Origin: Streptomyces capitiformicae
GTDB taxonomy: Bacteria; Actinomycetota; Actinomycetes; Streptomycetales; Streptomycetaceae
DNA: 64,000 bases
NCBI RefSeq assembly: GCF_002214185.1
Contig: NZ_CP022161.1
Coordinates: 5,027,476-5,091,475 of the forward strand
Reading direction: 5' to 3'
A program made the position numbers and the translations under genes. How positions within the stretch are numbered: position 1 is the stretch's first letter; each line of letters begins with the position of its first letter. This document shows, piece after piece, positions 16,063-24,326 of this stretch. The notes beneath the pieces were generated by a model. It was given only the letters and a program-made list of their open reading frames with translations. It did not search any database and was not told the DNA's origin.

Positions 16063-17292
16063 CTACCGATAGAGCAGATATTCCTTCCGCACTCTCCGGA
16101 ACGCCGCCAACTCCTCCTGCCAGCCCGCCACCACGTCGTCCGTGTCCGCCCCCGCGTCGATCATCGTGCGTACACGCGCGGAGCCGGTCAGCTTGTCGAT
16201 CCAGTTGTCGGAGCGCCAGGCGAAGCCGCTCCACACCTTCCTCGCGGTCACGAGGAGGCCGATACCGGTGCGTACGGGGTCGTACGCCGCCCGGTCATGG
16301 ACATGGATCTGTACGCCGCCGATGGTCTTCCCCTGGAACTTGGAGAACGTGGGCGCGAAGTACGCCTCCCTGAAGTGTGCGCCGGGGAGGCCGAGTTCGT
16401 TCGCGGCGGCCGCCCAGCGCCGGTCGATCCCCTCGGCGCCGAGCAGCTCGAACGGGCGGGTGGTGCCGCGCCCCTCCGACAGGTTCGTCCCCTCGAAGAG
16501 GCCCGTCCCGGAGTACACGAGAGCGGTGTCCGGCGTCGGCATGTTCGGGCTCGGCGGCACCCAGGGCAGCCCGGAGGTGTCGTAGAACCGCGACCGCTTC
16601 CACCCGGACATCAGCACCGTCTCCAGCGGTACGGGCGTGGTGAGGAACTCCTCGTTGAACAGCCGCGCCAGCTCCGCCACCGTCATCCCATGCGCCTGCG
16701 AGATGGGCTGCCGGCCGACGAAAGTCGCGAACTCCTTGTGCAGCACGGGGCCTTCGGCGGAGCGGCCGGTGATCGGGTTCGGGCGGTCCAGCACCACGAA
16801 GCGCTTGCCCGCCGACTGGGCCGCCTCCATGCAGTCGTACAGCGTCCAGATGTATGTGTAGAAGCGGGCGCCCACGTCCTGGATGTCGAAGACGATCGTG
16901 TCCACGCCGGAGGCGGTGAAGATGTCCGCGAGGGGGCGGCCGCTCTTCAGGTAGGTGTCGTAGACGGGCAGCCCCGTCGCCGGGTCGTCGTGGCGGCCCT
17001 CGGAGCCGCCGGCCTGCGCTGTGCCGCGAAAGCCGTGCTCAGGGCCGAAGACGGCCCTGAGGTCCACTCGGTCGTCGGTGTGCATCACGTCGACGATGTG
17101 GCGGGCGTCTTTGGTGATGCCGGTGGGGTTGGTGACGATGCCGACTTTTTGACCGCCGAGTTCTTTGTAGCCGGTGGCTGCCAGGCGCTCGAAGCCGGTG
17201 TGGAATTTCGGGGTGGCCGACTTGGTGGGGGCTGCTGCCGTCAGGGGGACCGCGGGGGCTGCGGCCAGCAGAGTGCGGCGGGAGAGGTGCAT
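16063..17292 (-). CDS. DUF1343 / NamZ-like exo-beta-N-acetylmuramidase (GH171), Tat-exported
   Basis: 409 aa from the ATG at 17292, with GGAGGTCA 6 nt upstream. The N-terminus has a twin-arginine motif (LSRRTLLAAAP). The mature domain carries conserved DUF1343 blocks: GIVTNPTG, FGPEHGFRG, DIQDVGARFYTYI, VLDRPNPI, AHGMTVAELA, GLPWVPPSPNMPT and EGRGTTRPFE. In B. subtilis and Tannerella this family (NamZ) removes N-acetylmuramic acid from the non-reducing end of peptidoglycan fragments, which indicates wall recycling or scavenging. It is a single gene on the minus strand, divergent from the SDR gene. Confidence 0.9.
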   Translation of the reverse strand: MHLSRRTLLAAAPAVPLTAAAPTKSATPKFHTGFERLAATGYKELGGQKVGIVTNPTGITKDARHIVDVMHTDDRVDLRAVFGPEHGFRGTAQAGGSEGRHDDPATGLPVYDTYLKSGRPLADIFTASGVDTIVFDIQDVGARFYTYIWTLYDCMEAAQSAGKRFVVLDRPNPITGRSAEGPVLHKEFATFVGRQPISQAHGMTVAELARLFNEEFLTTPVPLETVLMSGWKRSRFYDTSGLPWVPPSPNMPTPDTALVYSGTGLFEGTNLSEGRGTTRPFELLGAEGIDRRWAAAANELGLPGAHFREAYFAPTFSKFQGKTIGGVQIHVHDRAAYDPVRTGIGLLVTARKVWSGFAWRSDNWIDKLTGSARVRTMIDAGADTDDVVAGWQEELAAFRRVRKEYLLYR

Positions 17293-17382
17293 GGGGGTGA
17301 CCTCCGTCAACGCGGGAAGCGGTGTCTATGCAAGCTAAGCGCTCCGCGTGTCGCTTGTACTCCGGGCGCCCTTCTCAGCGAC

Positions 17383-17400
17383 ATACCGACCGGTTAGTCT
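17383..17400. promoter_or_regulatory. candidate operator, ATACCGACCGGT half-palindrome
   Basis: ATACCGACCGGTTAGTCT lies 55 bp upstream of the SDR start. Its left half is identical to one arm of the near-perfect palindrome at 21422-21439 in front of the kinase/dehydrogenase operon. The TetR gene between them (18363) is the likely regulator. Confidence 0.5.
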
Positions 17401-17454
17401 GACTGCTTGGCCGGAGCCATTCGAAGTACGTCGCCGTGTCGAAGGAGACCGATC

Positions 17455-18216
17455 GTGGGAGTCGTGCAGGGTGCGGGAGTGGTCGTCACCGGGGCCGGGG
17501 GTGGGATCGGGGCGGCTCTGGCTCGGCGGTTCGCGGCGGAGGGCGCTCGGGTCGTCGTGAATGACCTGGACGCGGAGCGGGCGCGGGCGGTGGCCGAGGA
17601 GATCGGTGGGATCGCCGTGCCCGGGGACGCGTCCACGATTGTCGGCGCGGCCCGTGAGGCACTCGGCGGGGTGGTCGACGTGTACTGCGCGAATGCCGGA
17701 GTCGCCTCGGGGGGTACGGAGGCGGCCGATGAGAAGGTGTGGGCGCTCGCCTGGGACGTGAACGTGATGGCGCATGTCCGGGCGGCGCAGGAGTTGCTGC
17801 CGGACTGGCTGGAGCGCGGCAGTGGGCGTTTCGTGTCCACGGTCTCGGCGGCCGGGCTGCTCACGATGATCGGCGCCGCGCCGTACAGCGTCACCAAGCA
17901 CGGGGCGTACGCGTTCGCCGAGTGGCTGTCGCTCACGTACCGCCACCGCGGCCTCAAGGTTCACGCGATCTGCCCCCAGGGGGTGCGCACCGACATGCTG
18001 ACGGCGTCCGGCAGCGCGGGCGACCTGGTGCTCGCGCCGACCGCGATCGAGCCGGAGGACGTGGCCGACGCGCTCGTCGAGGGCATGGAGAAGGACCGTT
18101 TTCTGATCCTGCCGCACCCCGAGGTGGCCGGTTTCTACCAGGCGCGCGCCGCGGATCCGGAGCGGTGGCTGACGAACATGAACCACATTCAGCAGAAGTG
18201 GGAGGCGACTGGCTGA
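17455..18216 (+). CDS. short-chain dehydrogenase/reductase (SDR)
   Basis: 253 aa from the GTG at 17455, with GAAGGAG 7 nt upstream. It shows a classical SDR layout: the glycine-rich TGAGGGIGAAL, an Asp after the second strand (NDLD) suggesting NAD(H) preference, the CANAG-type NAG motif, the catalytic Ser in VSAAG, and YxxxK in APYSVTKHG. The C-terminus includes VRTDML. It probably oxidises a hydroxyacyl-CoA or related alcohol, because its operator matches that of the nearby acyl-CoA dehydrogenase/kinase operon. The TetR gene begins about 150 bp downstream. Confidence 0.9.
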   Translation: MGVVQGAGVVVTGAGGGIGAALARRFAAEGARVVVNDLDAERARAVAEEIGGIAVPGDASTIVGAAREALGGVVDVYCANAGVASGGTEAADEKVWALAWDVNVMAHVRAAQELLPDWLERGSGRFVSTVSAAGLLTMIGAAPYSVTKHGAYAFAEWLSLTYRHRGLKVHAICPQGVRTDMLTASGSAGDLVLAPTAIEPEDVADALVEGMEKDRFLILPHPEVAGFYQARAADPERWLTNMNHIQQKWEATG

Positions 18217-18362
18217 CCGCCCTGCGCGGCGGTCCGGGCCCGGAGGGTGGGATGATCGTTCGGCGGGAGTCGCAATTCCGCCAGGTCGGGAACCGATCTG
18301 CGGTCGACGGACGACCAGTGGGCGACAGGCGACAACAGAACCTCGGAAGGCAGGTGGCGGCA

Positions 18363-18956
18363 GTGCCCAGGACGACGGACGGGGACGGTACTCCTGTCCC
18401 GCAGCGGCTGCTGGCCGCCGCCACCCGGCTCTTCGCCGAGCAGGGCTACGACCGCACCTCCGTGCAGGAGATCGTCGAGGCGGCGGGCGTCACCAAGGGG
18501 GCGCTCTACCACTACTTCGGCTCCAAGGACGATCTGCTGCACGAGGTGTACGCGCGCGTGCTGCGCATCCAGCAGGAGCGGCTGGACGCGTTCGCGGGGG
18601 CCGACGCGCCGGTCGAGGAGCGGTTGCGGGGGGCCGCGGCCGATGTCGTCGTCACCACGATCGACAACCTCGACGACGCGATGATCTTCTTCCGCTCCAT
18701 GCACCATCTGAGCCCCGAGAAGAACAAGCAGGTCCGCGCCGAGCGCCGCCGCTACCACGAACGCTTCCGCGCGCTCATCGAGGAGGGCCAGGAGGCGGGC
18801 GTCTTCTCCAAGGCGACCCCCGCGGACCTGGTCGTCGACTACCACTTCGGCTCGGTCCACCACCTGTCGACCTGGTACCGCCCGGACGGCCCGATGACCC
18901 CCCAGGAGGTCGCGGACCACTTGGCGGACCTGCTACTGCGAGCACTGCGCCCGTAG
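18363..18956 (+). CDS. TetR family regulator of the flanking lipid-catabolic genes
   Basis: 197 aa from the GTG at 18363 (AGGTGG upstream); an in-frame ATG at 18253 would add 37 residues of low-complexity sequence. The HTH is IVEAAGVTKGALYHYFGSKDDL. The effector domain has DNLDDAMIFFRSMHHLSPEK and a His-rich VVDYHFGSVHHLSTWY, typical of TetRs that sense acyl-CoA thioesters. Two similar palindromes (17383-17400 and 21422-21439) flank it, one before the SDR gene and one before the kinase/acyl-CoA dehydrogenase operon. This supports a local regulon. Confidence 0.9.
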   Translation: MPRTTDGDGTPVPQRLLAAATRLFAEQGYDRTSVQEIVEAAGVTKGALYHYFGSKDDLLHEVYARVLRIQQERLDAFAGADAPVEERLRGAAADVVVTTIDNLDDAMIFFRSMHHLSPEKNKQVRAERRRYHERFRALIEEGQEAGVFSKATPADLVVDYHFGSVHHLSTWYRPDGPMTPQEVADHLADLLLRALRP

Positions 18957-18973
18957 GGGTTGCTCGCGCGGTT

Positions 18974-19002
18974 CCCCGCGCCCTGCTTTTCAGGGGCGCG
19001 GG
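18974..19002. repeat. REP-like hairpin between convergent genes
   Basis: CCCCGCGCCC (18974-18983) pairs with GGGGCGCGGG (18993-19002). It is followed by the GTGCCGATTTGCGGCTCCG..CGTGGGCGCGAC tail shared with the repeats at 48826 and 51147. It lies between tetR and the minus-strand dehydrogenase and may serve as a two-way terminator. Confidence 0.6.
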
Positions 19003-19109
19003 CTGTGCCGATTTGCGGCTCCGCCGCGTGGGCGCGACAACCCCCACTCACCCGCACCCGCCAACGCGCCGACCCCCGAGCTGTCAGGCGCCCCCCGCCC
19101 CGCCGCGCG

Positions 19110-20333
19110 CTACACGTACCGCTTCAACTCCCGCCGAGCCAGAGACCGCTGGTGCACCTCGTCCGGCCCGTCCGCGATCATCAGCGTCCGCGCCCCCGCG
19201 TACAGCTCGGCCAGCGGGAAGTCCTGGCTGACACCCCCCGCACCGTGCAGCTGGATCGCCCGGTCGATGATGTCGACGACGGCGCGCGGTGTCGCGATCT
19301 TGATGGCCTGGATCTCCGTGTGGGCGCCCCTGTTGCCGACGGTGTCCATCAGCCAGGCCGTCTTGAGGACCAGCAGCCTCAGTTGCTCGACGGTCACTCG
19401 CGCGTCGGCGATCCAGTTGTGCACGACCCCCTGCTGGGCGAGTGCCTTGCCGAAGGCCTCCCGGGCCACCGCCCGCCGGCACATCAGCTCGATCGCCCGC
19501 TCGGCCATGCCGATGAGCCGCATGCAGTGGTGGATGCGCCCGGGACCGAGCCGCGCCTGGGCGATGGCGAAGCCACCGCCCTCCTCGCCGATCAGATTCG
19601 ACACCGGCACGCGCGCGTGGTCGAAGATCACCTCGGCGTGACCACCGTGGTAGTGGTCCTCGTAGCCGAACACGCGCATCGCGCGCTTCACGGTCACACC
19701 CGGCGTGTCCCGGGGAACCAGCACCATCGACTGCTGGCGCCGGATATCGGAACCGCCCGGATCCGTCTTCCCCATGACGATGAAGATCTGGCAGTCCGGG
19801 TTCATGGCCCCGGAGATGTACCACTTGCGCCCCGTGATGACGTACTCGTCCGTGCCCTCGGGGGCTCGCTCGATCAGCGTGGTGATGTTCGTGGCATCGG
19901 ACGAGGCCACCTCGGGCTCCGTCATCGCGAAAGCCGACCGGATCTCACCCGCCAGCAGCGGCTCCAGCCACTGCTTCTTCTGGGCGTCGTCCCCGAACTG
20001 GGTGAGCACCTCCATGTTGCCCGTGTCGGGCGCCGCGCAGTTCAGCGCGGTCGGCGCCAACTGCGGGGAACGGCCGGTGATCTCGGCGAGCGGCGCGTAC
20101 TGGAGGTTGGTGAGCCCGGCCCCGTACTCGGAGTCGGGCAGGAAGAGGTTCCACAGGCCCTGGCGGCGGGCCTCGGCCTTCAGCTCCTCCACCACGGCCG
20201 GCGTGTCCCACGGCGAGGCCAGCTCCGCCCGCTGCTCCTCGGCCACCGCCTCGGCCGGGTAGACATACTCGTCCATGAAGGCGAGGAGCTTGGCACGCAG
20301 CTCCTCCGTACGGGCGTCGAATGCGAAGTCCAT
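19110..20333 (-). CDS. acyl-CoA dehydrogenase, ACAD10/11-like
   Basis: 407 aa from the ATG at 20333, AGGAGGG upstream. It shows an acyl-CoA dehydrogenase fold with AFAMTEPEVASSDATN, YVITGRKWYISGAMNPD, RIHHCMRLIGMAERA, QLHGAGGVSQDFPLA and the C-terminal DGPDEVHQRSLARREL. It starts only 5 bp after the stop of a gene for an APH-fold kinase. In human ACAD10/ACAD11 these two domains are fused, and in Pseudomonas levulinate catabolism they are LvaC and LvaA. There the kinase phosphorylates a 4-hydroxyacyl-CoA and the dehydrogenase-fold partner uses the phosphorylated intermediate. The same role is inferred here. Confidence 0.9.
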   Translation of the reverse strand: MDFAFDARTEELRAKLLAFMDEYVYPAEAVAEEQRAELASPWDTPAVVEELKAEARRQGLWNLFLPDSEYGAGLTNLQYAPLAEITGRSPQLAPTALNCAAPDTGNMEVLTQFGDDAQKKQWLEPLLAGEIRSAFAMTEPEVASSDATNITTLIERAPEGTDEYVITGRKWYISGAMNPDCQIFIVMGKTDPGGSDIRRQQSMVLVPRDTPGVTVKRAMRVFGYEDHYHGGHAEVIFDHARVPVSNLIGEEGGGFAIAQARLGPGRIHHCMRLIGMAERAIELMCRRAVAREAFGKALAQQGVVHNWIADARVTVEQLRLLVLKTAWLMDTVGNRGAHTEIQAIKIATPRAVVDIIDRAIQLHGAGGVSQDFPLAELYAGARTLMIADGPDEVHQRSLARRELKRYV

Positions 20334-20338
20334 GGCGA

Positions 20339-21382
20339 TCAGCCCTCCTGGGAGCCGGTACGAAGAGTCGTCAGGCCGTGTTCGATGAAGACGGGGACCA
20401 GGTCGCCGATGCGGTCGAAACCGCGGCCGACCGTCTGGCCGAGCGTGTACCGGTAGTGGATGCCCTCCAGGATCACGGCGAGCTTGAACCACGCGAACGC
20501 CGTGTACCAGGCGACGGCGGACACATCGCGGCCGGAGCGGGCCGCGTACCGCTCGACGATCTCGTCCGGCTCCGGGTGCCCGGCGGCCGCCGCGGTCGTG
20601 GAGACGGGGGAGTCGGGCATGGCGAGCGGCACGCTGTACATGACCAGCAGGCCCAGGTCGGTGAGCGGATCGCCGAGCGTGGACATCTCCCAGTCGAGGA
20701 TGGCCTTGATCTCGTCGTCCTCGCCCAGCAGGACATTGTCGAGCCGGTAGTCGCCGTGCACCACGGCCGGGGCGGGGGAGTGCGGCAGTTGGCGCCCGAG
20801 GGCCGCGTGCAGCTCGTCGATGCCGGCCAGCTCGCGGTTTCGGGACGCGTCCAACTGCTTGCCCCAGCGCCGCAGCTGCCGGTCGAGGAACCCCTCCGGG
20901 CGCCCGAAGTCGGCGAGGCCCACCTCGGCCGGGTCCACCGCGTGCAGCTCCACGAGCGTGTCGACCAGGCCCAGCACGGCGGCCCGGGTGCGCTCCGGAC
21001 CGAGCGGGGCGAGCTGCTCGGCGGTGCGGTAGGGAGTGCCCTCCACGAAGTCCATGACGTAGAAGGGCGCGCCCGGCACGGCCCCGTTCTCGGGGTTCTC
21101 GCACAGCAGCACGGGACGCGGCACCGGTACGTTCGTGGGGTGCAGCGCGCTGATCACCCGGTGCTCGCGCTTCATGTCGTGCGCGGTCGCCAGCACATGG
21201 CCCAGCGGCGGCCGCCGTACGACCCACTTGGCGACACCGTCCGTGACCTCGTACGTCAGATTGGACCGCCCGCCCTCGATCAGCCGGCTGGTGAGCGGAC
21301 CGGCCACCAGTCCGGGCCGCTCGGCGTCGAGGAGGGCGCGGAGCCGGTCGGGATCGAGACCGGGTGGGTGGTCTGGGCGCAT
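20339..21382 (-). CDS. APH-fold phosphotransferase, ACAD10/11 kinase-domain type
   Basis: 347 aa. ATGATG at 21385/21382 follows GTAGGAG; the second ATG has the better spacing. Motifs are GGRSNLTYEV (nucleotide loop), the catalytic VVHGDYRLDNVLL, and metal-binding AILDWEMSTLGDP. It resembles aminoglycoside phosphotransferases in fold only. Immediate linkage to an acyl-CoA dehydrogenase marks it as a metabolic kinase, probably for 4-hydroxyacyl-CoA (inferred from the LvaA/ACAD11 precedent). A near-perfect palindrome lies 40 bp upstream of the start, consistent with repression by the TetR at 18363. Confidence 0.88.
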   Translation of the reverse strand: MRPDHPPGLDPDRLRALLDAERPGLVAGPLTSRLIEGGRSNLTYEVTDGVAKWVVRRPPLGHVLATAHDMKREHRVISALHPTNVPVPRPVLLCENPENGAVPGAPFYVMDFVEGTPYRTAEQLAPLGPERTRAAVLGLVDTLVELHAVDPAEVGLADFGRPEGFLDRQLRRWGKQLDASRNRELAGIDELHAALGRQLPHSPAPAVVHGDYRLDNVLLGEDDEIKAILDWEMSTLGDPLTDLGLLVMYSVPLAMPDSPVSTTAAAAGHPEPDEIVERYAARSGRDVSAVAWYTAFAWFKLAVILEGIHYRYTLGQTVGRGFDRIGDLVPVFIEHGLTTLRTGSQEG

Positions 21383-21421
21383 CATCGCTCCTACAGGCGG
21401 ATGAACGGTACCCGCCTCATG

Positions 21422-21439
21422 ATGCCGACCGGTCGGTAT
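21422..21439. promoter_or_regulatory. near-perfect 18-bp operator ATGCCGACCGGTCGGTAT
   Basis: A palindrome with a single mismatched pair, 40 bp upstream of the kinase/acyl-CoA dehydrogenase operon. It shares ATACCGACCGGT with the site at 17383-17400 and is very likely bound by the TetR encoded at 18363. Confidence 0.6.
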
Positions 21440-21490
21440 GTCGTCCAGTAGGCGCCGCAAAAGTGATCGGACTCTCGCCGCTCACGCGCC

Positions 21491-22399
21491 TCACGCGTGG
21501 CAGGCCATCATCTCCCCGCCGTTGACGGCGGCCATGTCCATGAACCCGGCGAACGGGTGGACGCCCTCACCTTCTGGTTCCCCGTCCAGCTCGGCGTACG
21601 CCCGACGCAGGTTCGCCACCAGCCGCTCGCTCTCGCGCAGTTCGGCGAACTCCCCGAGGTCGGTCATCCGGGCCGCCTCCAACGGGGTCAGCCCGGCCGC
21701 GTGCGACTTCTCGGCGACGTCGGCCACGAACCGTATGTACCGTTCGGCCCGGTCGAACGCCGAGGGATCGGTGACCGGCCCGTGCCCCGGTACGACGGTC
21801 TCGGCGCCCAGCTCCCGCAGCATGTGCAGTGCGCGTAGCGAACCGCTCAGCGAACCCATCAGGAAGAACGGCGTCCCGCCCTCGAAGACCAGGTCCCCGG
21901 TGAACACGATCCGGCGGTGCGGCACCCAGACGAACGAGTCGCCCACCGTGTGCGAGATGCCCGGGTGGATCACCTCGACGTCGATGTCGCCCACATGCAG
22001 GGTCGTACGGTCCGTGAACGTCATGTCCGCGCCCATGATGGGGACGTCCCCGAAGTCGGTCTGCGGCCACAGCAGATGCAGATGCTGCCCGCTCGCCAGC
22101 GCCTCACGGCGGCAGGCGGCGTGCGAGACGATCGTGGCCGGCATGAAGTACTTGTTGCCGTACGTGTGATCCCCGTGGTGGTGGGTGTTGACCAGCAGCA
22201 TCGGCGCGGGAACCGTCGTGTCCTCGAGAGCCCGGTACAGCGCGCGGGCGCGCCGCTCGGTCGCCGCGGTGTCCACGAGCAGGGTGCTCACACCGTCGCT
22301 CACCCATCCGGCGTTGTTCAGACACCATCCGCCGTCCGGCTGCACATACGCGTACACGTCGCTCGCCAGCTCGACGGTGTACGGCTCTCCCGCGGTCAT
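21491..22399 (-). CDS. MBL-fold metallo-hydrolase
   Basis: 302 aa from the ATG at 22399 (MTAGEPYTVELASDVYAYVQ); slightly longer starts exist at 22411 and 22429. Metal ligands are in NTHHHGDHTYGN, with further ligands in GISHTVGDS, FTGDLVFEGG and VVPGHGPVT. The fold is that of the metallo-beta-lactamase superfamily, and many members are thioesterases, lactonases or alkyl-sulfatase-like enzymes. No signal peptide is seen. Its position next to the acyl-CoA operon suggests a lactone or thioester substrate, but that is only inference. Confidence 0.88.
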   Translation of the reverse strand: MTAGEPYTVELASDVYAYVQPDGGWCLNNAGWVSDGVSTLLVDTAATERRARALYRALEDTTVPAPMLLVNTHHHGDHTYGNKYFMPATIVSHAACRREALASGQHLHLLWPQTDFGDVPIMGADMTFTDRTTLHVGDIDVEVIHPGISHTVGDSFVWVPHRRIVFTGDLVFEGGTPFFLMGSLSGSLRALHMLRELGAETVVPGHGPVTDPSAFDRAERYIRFVADVAEKSHAAGLTPLEAARMTDLGEFAELRESERLVANLRRAYAELDGEPEGEGVHPFAGFMDMAAVNGGEMMACHA

Positions 22400-22480
22400 A
22401 GTGCCCCCCATCCCCCGGATCGTCGCCAACTGGTGGTCAGAGCCTGCCAGCCGGCGACGATCAACGGGAACCCGGGGTCG

Positions 22481-22777
22481 TCAGTGGTCGTCCCAGTGGC
22501 CGTCGTGTGCGGCGTGCCGATGCCCGTCGTGCACATAGTCCACGTGGTCCCCGTGCGTGACCGCCTCGTGCCCGCACGCCGAGCCGTGCTCGTGCGCGTG
22601 CCCCTCGTGCGCGGCGTGCCCGCTCGGCTCGCACTCGTCCCAGTGCCCGGAGTGCTCGCGATGCAGATGCCCGTCGTGCGCGTAGTCGGTGTGGTCGCCG
22701 TGCGGTACGGCGGTGTGTCCGCAGGCCGGGCCGTGGGTGTGGTCGTGAACGGGGTGTTCCTGATGGAGCGTGGTCAT
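22481..22777 (-). CDS. histidine-rich repeat protein, probable metal binder
   Basis: 98 aa from the ATG at 22777. It contains 27 histidines and two tandem repeats of about 40 residues with the pattern HGxACGHxAVxHGDHxDY, then xHDGHxHxxHxGHWD. Three Cys lie in CGH, ECE and CGH contexts. There is no signal peptide or membrane helix. Composition indicates a cytosolic Zn/Ni/Cu chelator or store, or a His-rich metallochaperone. No Zur, Nur or CsoR box was recognised in the 170 bp upstream. It is codirectional with the MBL-fold (metal-dependent) gene. Confidence 0.85.
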   Translation of the reverse strand: MTTLHQEHPVHDHTHGPACGHTAVPHGDHTDYAHDGHLHREHSGHWDECEPSGHAAHEGHAHEHGSACGHEAVTHGDHVDYVHDGHRHAAHDGHWDDH

Positions 22778-22952
22778 GGTGCTCACCTTCAGTGGTGCGG
22801 GGGTAACACTTCGGCGGTGCGCGCGCAAACGCCTCCAGGCTAGTCACAGAAGCGCAACTTGTTCCTTTTCGAAACCCCATGCGCGTTCCAAGGACGGCCC
22901 AGATTTCGGTCAGGCGTTTTCGGCCAGGCGATCCGGTCTTCCGCCTTCCGGT

Positions 22953-23276
22953 TCAGAACACCAGCACCGCGCCGCACACCGCGAGGGCGACCGTGCACAG
23001 GACGGCCGCGACGGCGGTCCGGGGCGAGAGGACAGCCGGGCGGGCTGCCGCGAGGGTGCCGATGCGCCGGTGAGCGAGGGCGAGGAGGCCCAGCCACAGC
23101 ACCGCGCACAGGCCGGCGGCCGCGAGCCCGGCCACGGACGGCCCGCCGCGCAGCGCCGACTTCACGGCGAGTACGGCGACCACGGCGCCCGTCAGGGTCG
23201 TACGCCGCCACGCGAGCCGGGTGCGCTCGGGCTGCAGACCGGGGTCGCGCTCGACGTCCGGGCGCCGAGGAGTCAC
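22953..23276 (-). CDS. DUF202 membrane protein (downstream partner)
   Basis: 107 aa from the GTG at 23276. The N-terminus DPGLQPERTRLAWRRTTLTG is the DUF202 signature, followed by three helices (VVAVLAVKSAL, AAAGLCAVLWLGLLAL and AVAAVLCTVALAVCGAVLVF). Its start overlaps the stop of the upstream DUF202 gene by 4 bp (GTGA). The two short paralogues are translationally coupled and probably form a hetero-oligomer. Function unknown. Confidence 0.85.
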   Translation of the reverse strand: MTPRRPDVERDPGLQPERTRLAWRRTTLTGAVVAVLAVKSALRGGPSVAGLAAAGLCAVLWLGLLALAHRRIGTLAAARPAVLSPRTAVAAVLCTVALAVCGAVLVF

Positions 23277-23665
23277 CCTTCCCACCCGAGCAGCACGACC
23301 ACCACCATGGCGATGGCCACGACGGCGACCACGACGCCCAGCAGTGCCGGGAAGCGCGACACCGGCAGATCCTCGCCGCGCCGCATCGCCCGCTCGCAGC
23401 GCACCCAGTGGTTCACCGCGCGGAACGCGCACAGCACCCCGGCGGCCAGCAGGGCGAGGGCCAGCCCCACGCGCCAGCCCCAACGCAGGTCCGGCAGGAA
23501 CTGGTCCACCGCGAAACCCCCGCCGATGAGCGCGAGCGAGGTACGCAGCCAGGCCAGAAAGGTCCGTTCATTCGCCAACGAGAACCGATAGTCGGGCGTC
23601 CCGCCCTCCTCCCGAATCCCCTCCGGCACGAACCAGAGCCGGATGTTCCGCACAAATTCGCTCAC
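23273..23665 (-). CDS. DUF202 / YidH-like membrane protein (upstream partner)
   Basis: About 130 aa from a GTG at 23665 (protein begins SEFVRNIRLWFVPEG); no strong ribosome site, so the start is uncertain. It contains YRFSLANERTFLAWLRTSLALIGGG, the classic DUF202/YidH motif, then three membrane helices (LRTSLALIGGGFAV, GLALALLAAGVLCAF and ALLGVVVAVVAIAMVVVVLL). Paired with the shorter DUF202 gene that follows; tandem pairs are common in actinobacteria. Confidence 0.85.
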   Translation of the reverse strand: MSEFVRNIRLWFVPEGIREEGGTPDYRFSLANERTFLAWLRTSLALIGGGFAVDQFLPDLRWGWRVGLALALLAAGVLCAFRAVNHWVRCERAMRRGEDLPVSRFPALLGVVVAVVAIAMVVVVLLGWEG

Positions 23666-23760
23666 GTACAGGACAGTACCGTTGGCCTCCGGCCCGCCTG
23701 AGAGCTCGGGGGCTGGGTCCGTGGGCGGGCGCGGGTCCGACGTGGTCGCTCGTGCAGTTC

Positions 23761-23784
23761 CCCGCGCCCCTTCAGGGGCGCGGG
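23761..23784 (-). repeat. REP-like perfect hairpin, likely terminator of the NUDIX gene
   Basis: CCCGCGCCCC-TTCA-GGGGCGCGGG: a 10-bp perfect stem directly after the stop codon of the minus-strand NUDIX gene. It belongs to the same REP family as the hairpins near 18974, 48826, 51147 and 53900. Confidence 0.65.
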
Positions 23785-24288
23785 TCAGCGGGCCCGCAGC
23801 CGCTCCCAGGCCGCCACCCCATCCGGCACCCACGCCCACTCACCCAACCGCCGGGACAGCTCCTCCTCGGACAGGAACCCGTACCAGGCGACCTCCTCCA
23901 CCTGCGGATCCACCGCCACCTCGCAGCGCACCTCGTACACGGCCGACCACCACGACCGCCCGCCCCCGTCGTCGTACAGAAACTTGAACAGCGGAACGGG
24001 CCGAGGCAGCCCGGAGACCCCCAGCTCCTCCTCCGCCTCACGCAACGCCGCACCGTCATAACTCTCGCCCGCCCCCACCACCCCGCCCACGAACATGTCG
24101 TACAGAGACGGAAAGACCAGCTTCGTGGCCGTCCGCCGATGGACGAAGATCCGTCCTTCCCCATCCCGGACCAGCACGAACACGGCCCGATGCCGCATCC
24201 CGCGCGCGTACACCTCCCCACGCGGGGCCTGCCCGATGACCTGGTCGTTCTCGTCCACGATGTCGAGGATCTCGTCGGCGGCGCTCAT
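23785..24288 (-). CDS. NUDIX hydrolase, isopentenyl-diphosphate isomerase/YfcD-like
   Basis: A 167-aa protein. The Nudix box GGVVGAGESYDGAALREAEE.. (GX5EX7REUXEEXGU complete through ELG) is in the middle. The N-terminus (DEILDIVDENDQVIGQAPRGEVYARGMRHRA) is the layout of YfcD-type NUDIX proteins related to IDI. It probably hydrolyses a nucleoside diphosphate linked to another moiety; no isomerase-specific Cys/Glu set is evident, so isomerase activity is unlikely. It stands alone with a REP hairpin as terminator. Confidence 0.88.
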   Translation of the reverse strand: MSAADEILDIVDENDQVIGQAPRGEVYARGMRHRAVFVLVRDGEGRIFVHRRTATKLVFPSLYDMFVGGVVGAGESYDGAALREAEEELGVSGLPRPVPLFKFLYDDGGGRSWWSAVYEVRCEVAVDPQVEEVAWYGFLSEEELSRRLGEWAWVPDGVAAWERLRAR

Positions 24289-24326
24289 ATCCCCATCCAA
24301 GCAGGCCCGCCCCGACTGCTGACGGC

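Noticed and set aside
20339..21382. Aminoglycoside resistance gene
   Set aside because: Only the APH fold is shared; tight linkage to an acyl-CoA dehydrogenase and a lipid-type TetR indicates a metabolic kinase.
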